Shown: positions 35,874-40,370 of the stretch, in pieces | Position numbering within the stretch: position 1 is the first letter of the stretch | Layout: every line of letters begins with the position of its first letter | Source: Flavobacteriales bacterium | Lineage (GTDB): Bacteria > Bacteroidota > Bacteroidia > Flavobacteriales_F > PHOS-HE28 | Assembly (NCBI GenBank): GCA_016788635.1 | Contig: JAEUSU010000007.1 | Location: 223,870-264,239 of the forward strand | Direction of reading: 5' to 3' | Length of the DNA: 40,370 bases | Notes under the pieces: model-generated | Seen by the model: only the letters and a program-made list of their open reading frames with translations | The model's database searches: none | Told to the model about the DNA's origin: nothing | Translations under genes and position numbers: made by a program

Positions 35874-36467
35874 TCACCAGTTGCCCAGCGTGCGGTCGAA
35901 GATATCCTGTACCAATTGGTCGCTGATGGTCCGCACCAGGCCCTCTTCCACGGTGACCAGGTCGGCCGCGCTGTCGTAGTCCGCGAAACGGCTCACCGTG
36001 AATGTGCTGGTGCGCGTGGCGTCCAGGCTGTTGGTGTAGGTCACGCTCACCGTCATCGTCAACCGGTTCAGGGCGGCGGTCTCGTTGGCCTGGATGGACA
36101 CCGGCTGAACGTCGTAGCCCGTGATGGCGCCTTCGTACCGGAGGTCGCCACCCTCGCGCACCAGCTTCAGGGGCGTTTGGGCCTGAAGCAGGTCGCGCAG
36201 GGTCTCGGTGAACACCTGTGCCGTGCGCGGCGTGCTCAGCGGGGCCCGGGCATCGAACACCGCCACATCATACGTGGATGCGCCGGCGGGGATGTCCGCG
36301 CCGGTGAAGGAGTAGTTCACCTTGCAGCCGGCCGATGTCAGCAGAAGGATCAGGATCAGGACCTGGACCGATCGTCGGTAAAGGAGCAGTGCCGTCCGCC
36401 CGGTCCGTCCGATGGGCCGCCCCGTGGCGTTCGCACCCTCACACCCTCGCGCTTCCGCACCTCTCAT
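35874..36467 (-). CDS. lptE: LptE-like outer-membrane lipoprotein
   Basis: A 197-residue lipoprotein of the LptE family. It plugs and assembles LptD, the outer-membrane channel that places lipopolysaccharide on the cell surface. A hydrophobic signal (VLILILLLTSAGC) ends in a lipobox whose Cys would be lipidated. The mature part opens VNYSFTGADIPAG, the typical Bacteroidota LptE beginning, and continues with YDVAVFDARAP and FTETLRDLLQAQTPLKLV. The C-terminal helix reads ISDQLVQDIFDRTLGNW. The stretch before the signal is unusually long (about 35 residues), which may mean the true start is further in. The chosen ATG shares one base with the stop of the sigma-54 activator gene (TGATG), so translation is coupled. 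Confidence 0.85.
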   Translation of the reverse strand: MRGAEARGCEGANATGRPIGRTGRTALLLYRRSVQVLILILLLTSAGCKVNYSFTGADIPAGASTYDVAVFDARAPLSTPRTAQVFTETLRDLLQAQTPLKLVREGGDLRYEGAITGYDVQPVSIQANETAALNRLTMTVSVTYTNSLDATRTSTFTVSRFADYDSAADLVTVEEGLVRTISDQLVQDIFDRTLGNW

Positions 36468-37681
36468 CACTGCAGCCCGTATTCCTTGATCTTGCGGTAC
36501 AGGGTGCGTTCGCTGATGCCCAGCTCGGCCGCGGCGGTCTTGCGGCGGTTCCGGTGCTTGGCCAGCGCCTTGTTGATCAGCTCCTTCTCCTTCTCCTCCA
36601 GGCTCAGCGATTCCTCCACTTCGGTGTGCTCGATGTCCTGGTCCGCCTCCCCCGGACGGGATGGCATCTGGATGCTCACGGTCCCGGAAGGCGTGCCCTC
36701 CATGGGCAGCACGATCTCTTCGCGGTAGGGGGGCGGTGCCACGGCCGGCATCGGCTGCCCGTGCATCAGGGCGGCCACCTGCTCCTTCAGCACCGTCAGG
36801 TCGTTCTTCATGTCGAACAGGAACTTGTAGATCAGTTCGCGCTCGCTCACGCTGTCCAGCCCGGCCGCACGACCCGCTGCCGCCGGCACCAGCGCCGTGC
36901 TCTCCTCCGGCAGGTATTGCCGCAAGGTGGCCGCACCGATCGATCGCGTCTGCTCGATCACGCTCAGCTGGTCCACGATGTTGCGCAGTTGCCGCACGTT
37001 GCCCGGCCAGCGATACTCCGTCAGCAGGTGCTGCGCATCGGGCTCCAGGGTGATGGCCGGCATGCGGTAGCGCTCGGCGGCGTCACTGGCGAACTTGCGG
37101 AACAGCAGGTGGATGTCCTCCCGCCGCTCGCGCAGCGGCGGCACGTGGATCGGCACGGTGTTCAACCGGTAGTAGAGGTCCTCGCGGAAGATGCCCCGCT
37201 GCACGGCCTGCAGCATGTTGACGTTCGTGGCGGCCACCACGCGCACATTGGTCTTCTGGGCCTTGCTGCTGCCCACCCGGATGAACTCGCCGGTCTCCAG
37301 CACCCGCAGCAACCGCACCTGCGTGCTCAGCGGCAGCTCGCCCACCTCGTCCAGGAAGATGGTCCCTTTGTCGGCCACCTCGAAATAGCCCTTGCGGGCC
37401 TCGTGGGCCCCGGTGAAGCTGCCCTTCTCGTGCCCGAAGAGCTCGCTGTCGATCGTGCCCTCCGGGATGGCGCCGCAGTTCACCGCGATGTACGGGCCGT
37501 GCTTGCGCGAACTGAGCTGATGCACGATCTGCGGCATCACCTCCTTGCCCGAGCCGCTCTCCCCGGTGATCAGCACGGTCAGGTCCGTCGGGGCCACCTG
37601 CGCGGCGATCTCGATGGCGCGCTCCAGCATCGGCGAACCGCCGATGATCCCGAAGCGCTGTTTGATGGGTTGTACGTTCAT
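36467..37681 (-). CDS. sigma-54-dependent transcriptional activator (AAA+ plus Fis HTH, no receiver)
   Basis: A 404-residue enhancer-binding protein that uses ATP to open promoters held by sigma-54 RNA polymerase. The AAA+ domain starts almost at once: Walker A GESGSGKE (residues 40-47), the sigma-54 contact loop GSFTGA (87-92, a common variant of GAFTGA), Walker B GTIFLDEVGE (106-115), and FREDLYYRL further on. The C-terminal Fis-type helix-turn-helix is RRKTAAAELGISERTLYRKI. The linker contains an acidic, Glu-rich stretch. There is no N-terminal receiver or sensor domain, so activity must be controlled otherwise, for example by level or partner. The gene lies 39 bases after miaB and overlaps lptE, a context conserved in Bacteroidota. 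Targets are not known from sequence. Confidence 0.92.
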   Translation of the reverse strand: MNVQPIKQRFGIIGGSPMLERAIEIAAQVAPTDLTVLITGESGSGKEVMPQIVHQLSSRKHGPYIAVNCGAIPEGTIDSELFGHEKGSFTGAHEARKGYFEVADKGTIFLDEVGELPLSTQVRLLRVLETGEFIRVGSSKAQKTNVRVVAATNVNMLQAVQRGIFREDLYYRLNTVPIHVPPLRERREDIHLLFRKFASDAAERYRMPAITLEPDAQHLLTEYRWPGNVRQLRNIVDQLSVIEQTRSIGAATLRQYLPEESTALVPAAAGRAAGLDSVSERELIYKFLFDMKNDLTVLKEQVAALMHGQPMPAVAPPPYREEIVLPMEGTPSGTVSIQMPSRPGEADQDIEHTEVEESLSLEEKEKELINKALAKHRNRRKTAAAELGISERTLYRKIKEYGLQ

Positions 37682-37720
37682 GCCGTGCCGTTCTCTGGTG
37701 GGCGTTCCCGCCCGTTGGTC

Positions 37721-39124
<1,404 letters not shown>

Positions 39125-39143
39125 CGGTTCGTCGGAAGGGCTG

Positions 39144-39176
39144 CAAAGGTAAGGGTTGGTCCCGTGGAACTGACAA
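39144..39176 (-). promoter_or_regulatory. Bacteroidota-type promoter of the miaB block
   Basis: On the minus strand a TTG element (39176-39174) is followed after 22 bases by TACCTTTG (39151-39144), an exact match to the -7 consensus TAnnTTTG, then C. The GTG start of miaB lies 19 bases further on. This is the best promoter match in the window. Confidence 0.6.
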
Positions 39177-39199
39177 GGTGGCAGAGGGTGGGTGGCCCC

Positions 39200-39208
39200 T
39201 ACATTTCG
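39200..39208 (+). promoter_or_regulatory. possible -7 promoter box of the beta-barrel gene pair
   Basis: TACATTTCG, one mismatch from TAnnTTTG, 14 bases before the ATG at 39223. With the miaB box it would make a compact divergent promoter region (39125-39222). Confidence 0.3.
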
Positions 39209-39222
39209 GCGACCTTTCGGCC

Positions 39223-39912
39223 ATGCGTGCTGCCTTGTTCGTCGTCGCCCTTCTCGCGATCGGGCACGTTCGGGCCCAATGCAGGTTCGGCACGTGGACC
39301 GGCGCCGGATTCGGGTGGATGTGGGACCATGTGGAGAGCGAGGGTTCCGCTCAACACACCCTTCGCATGCCAGCGGTTCCCGTAAGCCTATCGCTCACCC
39401 TGCCGGATCGGGTCAGATGCGCGTTCGACCTTCGAGCGGGGTACCAGTTCCGGGGCACGAAATCCAGGATGTACGTGGGTGGTAGAGGCAGCAGTTCCTC
39501 ACGGGATGGATCGTACGCCATGCACCTGTTCGCGATCGACCCCGGCGTACGCTTCTCCTTGGGCGCCCGGGGGACCTGGGCCTTGCGACTCAGCACTGAA
39601 CTGCGCTGGTCCGCCGCCGTGTTGTTCACGGGTCGGTATGCGGAGTATCATGTGAATAGTGGAGCTGGCGGCGTGAACGAGAATTCCGAAGTGGAGCACC
39701 GGACCATGGAGCGGGGTTGGGAGCTGATGCACAGGCTCGGCTTCCAGCGCACGGTCGATGGTCCCCAGGGAATACGGTTCATCGCTGAGGTCTATGCCGG
39801 TGCTTCGCCGTACAGCAACCTGCTGGAAGGCCCGAGAACGCATTGGGTCGAAGGAGGCCTGTGCCTCGGTGTTCTGCTCCTTGGTTCCCAAAAGAGTGGA
39901 CCGAAGCCATGA
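39223..39912 (+). CDS. probable outer-membrane beta-barrel protein
   Basis: A 229-residue protein from the ATG at 39223, with a signal peptide (MRAALFVVALLAIGHVRAQ). The remainder alternates polar and hydrophobic residues in strands separated by turns (VPVSLSLTLPDRVRCAFDLRAGYQF, FAIDPGVRFSLGARGTWALRL, TELRWSAAVLFTGRY), as in small outer-membrane beta-barrels. It ends with GGLCLGVLLLG and a short polar tail. I do not recognise a specific family. An earlier in-frame ATG at 39178 would spoil the signal peptide. Its TGA overlaps the start of the next gene (ATGA), so the two are likely coupled. Function unknown. Confidence 0.7.
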   Translation: MRAALFVVALLAIGHVRAQCRFGTWTGAGFGWMWDHVESEGSAQHTLRMPAVPVSLSLTLPDRVRCAFDLRAGYQFRGTKSRMYVGGRGSSSSRDGSYAMHLFAIDPGVRFSLGARGTWALRLSTELRWSAAVLFTGRYAEYHVNSGAGGVNENSEVEHRTMERGWELMHRLGFQRTVDGPQGIRFIAEVYAGASPYSNLLEGPRTHWVEGGLCLGVLLLGSQKSGPKP

Positions 39913-40370
39913 AGACGACCAGCGGTCCTTGCCGTGGTCCGGCCCGCTTGTGCGTGCTGGCCATCTGGGCTGTTTCGTTCCACACGACGACGGCCCAGTA
40001 CGCGATCGGCATCACGGTCGGCGCGGCCCATCTCGACCTGCAGGAACGGAAGCGCAAGAACACCTCCGGCCAGCTGCACTTCGATGGGGTCGACCAGCCC
40101 GTCTGGTCGATGGCCGTCTTCTACCGCGAGCACGCGCCGGGCCGCATTCATCTGGGCGGCGAACTGCAGGTCGATCGACGCCGGTTCAGCGCGTCTTGGT
40201 CCGATGGCGGCCTGGGCAGCGGCGAGGCCACCACGGCCTCCGTGGAGCTCTACACCGTGCGGCTGGCCCTGCTGCCCGAAGTGGACCTGGACCGGGGCGG
40301 GACCACGAGGGTGCGCTTCGGGCTCGCGATGGGGGCGGTGGTCGCCGGCCGGATGAACGGCACCCGCACC
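39909..40370 (+). CDS. probable secreted or outer-membrane beta-barrel protein (3' end outside window)
   Basis: An open frame from the ATG at 39909 to the end of the window, 154 codons with no stop. It starts with a signal-like segment (LCVLAIWAVSFHTTTAQ), then shows alternating strand-like sequence: YAIGITVGAAHLDLQ, SMAVFYREHA, IHLGGELQVDRRRF, ASVELYTVRLALLPE and VRFGLAMGAVVAGRMNG. This resembles a small outer-membrane beta-barrel. The ATG shares its last two bases with the TGA stop of the preceding gene (ATGA overlap), supporting both start and frame. No family recognised; the C-terminus is missing. Confidence 0.7.
   Translation, partial: MKTTSGPCRGPARLCVLAIWAVSFHTTTAQYAIGITVGAAHLDLQERKRKNTSGQLHFDGVDQPVWSMAVFYREHAPGRIHLGGELQVDRRRFSASWSDGGLGSGEATTASVELYTVRLALLPEVDLDRGGTTRVRFGLAMGAVVAGRMNGTRT

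Overview
The window looks like chromosomal DNA from a GC-rich member of the Bacteroidota, most likely a Flavobacteriales-like lineage. Five proteins carry C-terminal sorting domains of the type IX secretion system (T9SS). There is a TonB-dependent receptor with an N-terminal carboxypeptidase-regulatory-like domain, and calcium-style 'GCTDP' repeats typical of Flavobacteriales secreted proteins. The order miaB, sigma-54 activator, lptE, TPR gene, secG, groES, groEL is typical of Bacteroidota chromosomes. Shine-Dalgarno sites are weak or absent, as usual for the phylum. The phylum call is firm; the order is inference. I see no tRNA, rRNA, CRISPR array, intact insertion sequence or prophage.

Layout. 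1-5.2 kb (+ strand): two FtsX/MacB-type ABC permeases, the first cut by the window edge, and a small ankyrin-repeat protein with a twin-arginine-like leader. From 5.2 to 39.1 kb every gene is on the minus strand. 5.2-10.8 kb: an AlkD-type DNA alkylation repair protein, a PrsW-like membrane protease, a MuiA-family (DUF4139) protein and a glycosyltransferase-like protein. 10.8-23.9 kb: a locus of secreted proteins. It holds a TonB-dependent receptor translationally coupled to a T9SS protein, followed by a transposase-derived DNA-binding protein. Two further units follow: a T9SS protein with a short paralog, and a beta-helix protein with a very large T9SS protein. Four of these proteins share one N-terminal domain that I do not recognise. 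24.0-24.8 kb: an FkbM methyltransferase. 24.9-29.5 kb: a three-gene SMC/kleisin/KITE condensin operon of the MksBEF or Wadjet type, without the JetD nuclease. 29.6-32.1 kb: a delta-60-repeat T9SS protein. 32.2-39.1 kb: the conserved housekeeping block from groEL back to miaB. 39.2-40.4 kb (+ strand): two overlapping genes for probable outer-membrane beta-barrel proteins, the second cut by the window edge.

How the genes work together. Much of the window concerns the cell envelope: lipoprotein/efflux-type permeases, LptE, SecG, surface proteins exported by T9SS (its machinery is not in this window) and a TonB receptor. The best candidates for something undescribed are (i) the modular secreted-protein family beside the TonB receptor, with an IS630-type transposase that has lost its catalytic acids embedded in the same operon, and (ii) the nuclease-less condensin operon, whose SMC hinge region carries an in-frame palindromic repeat.
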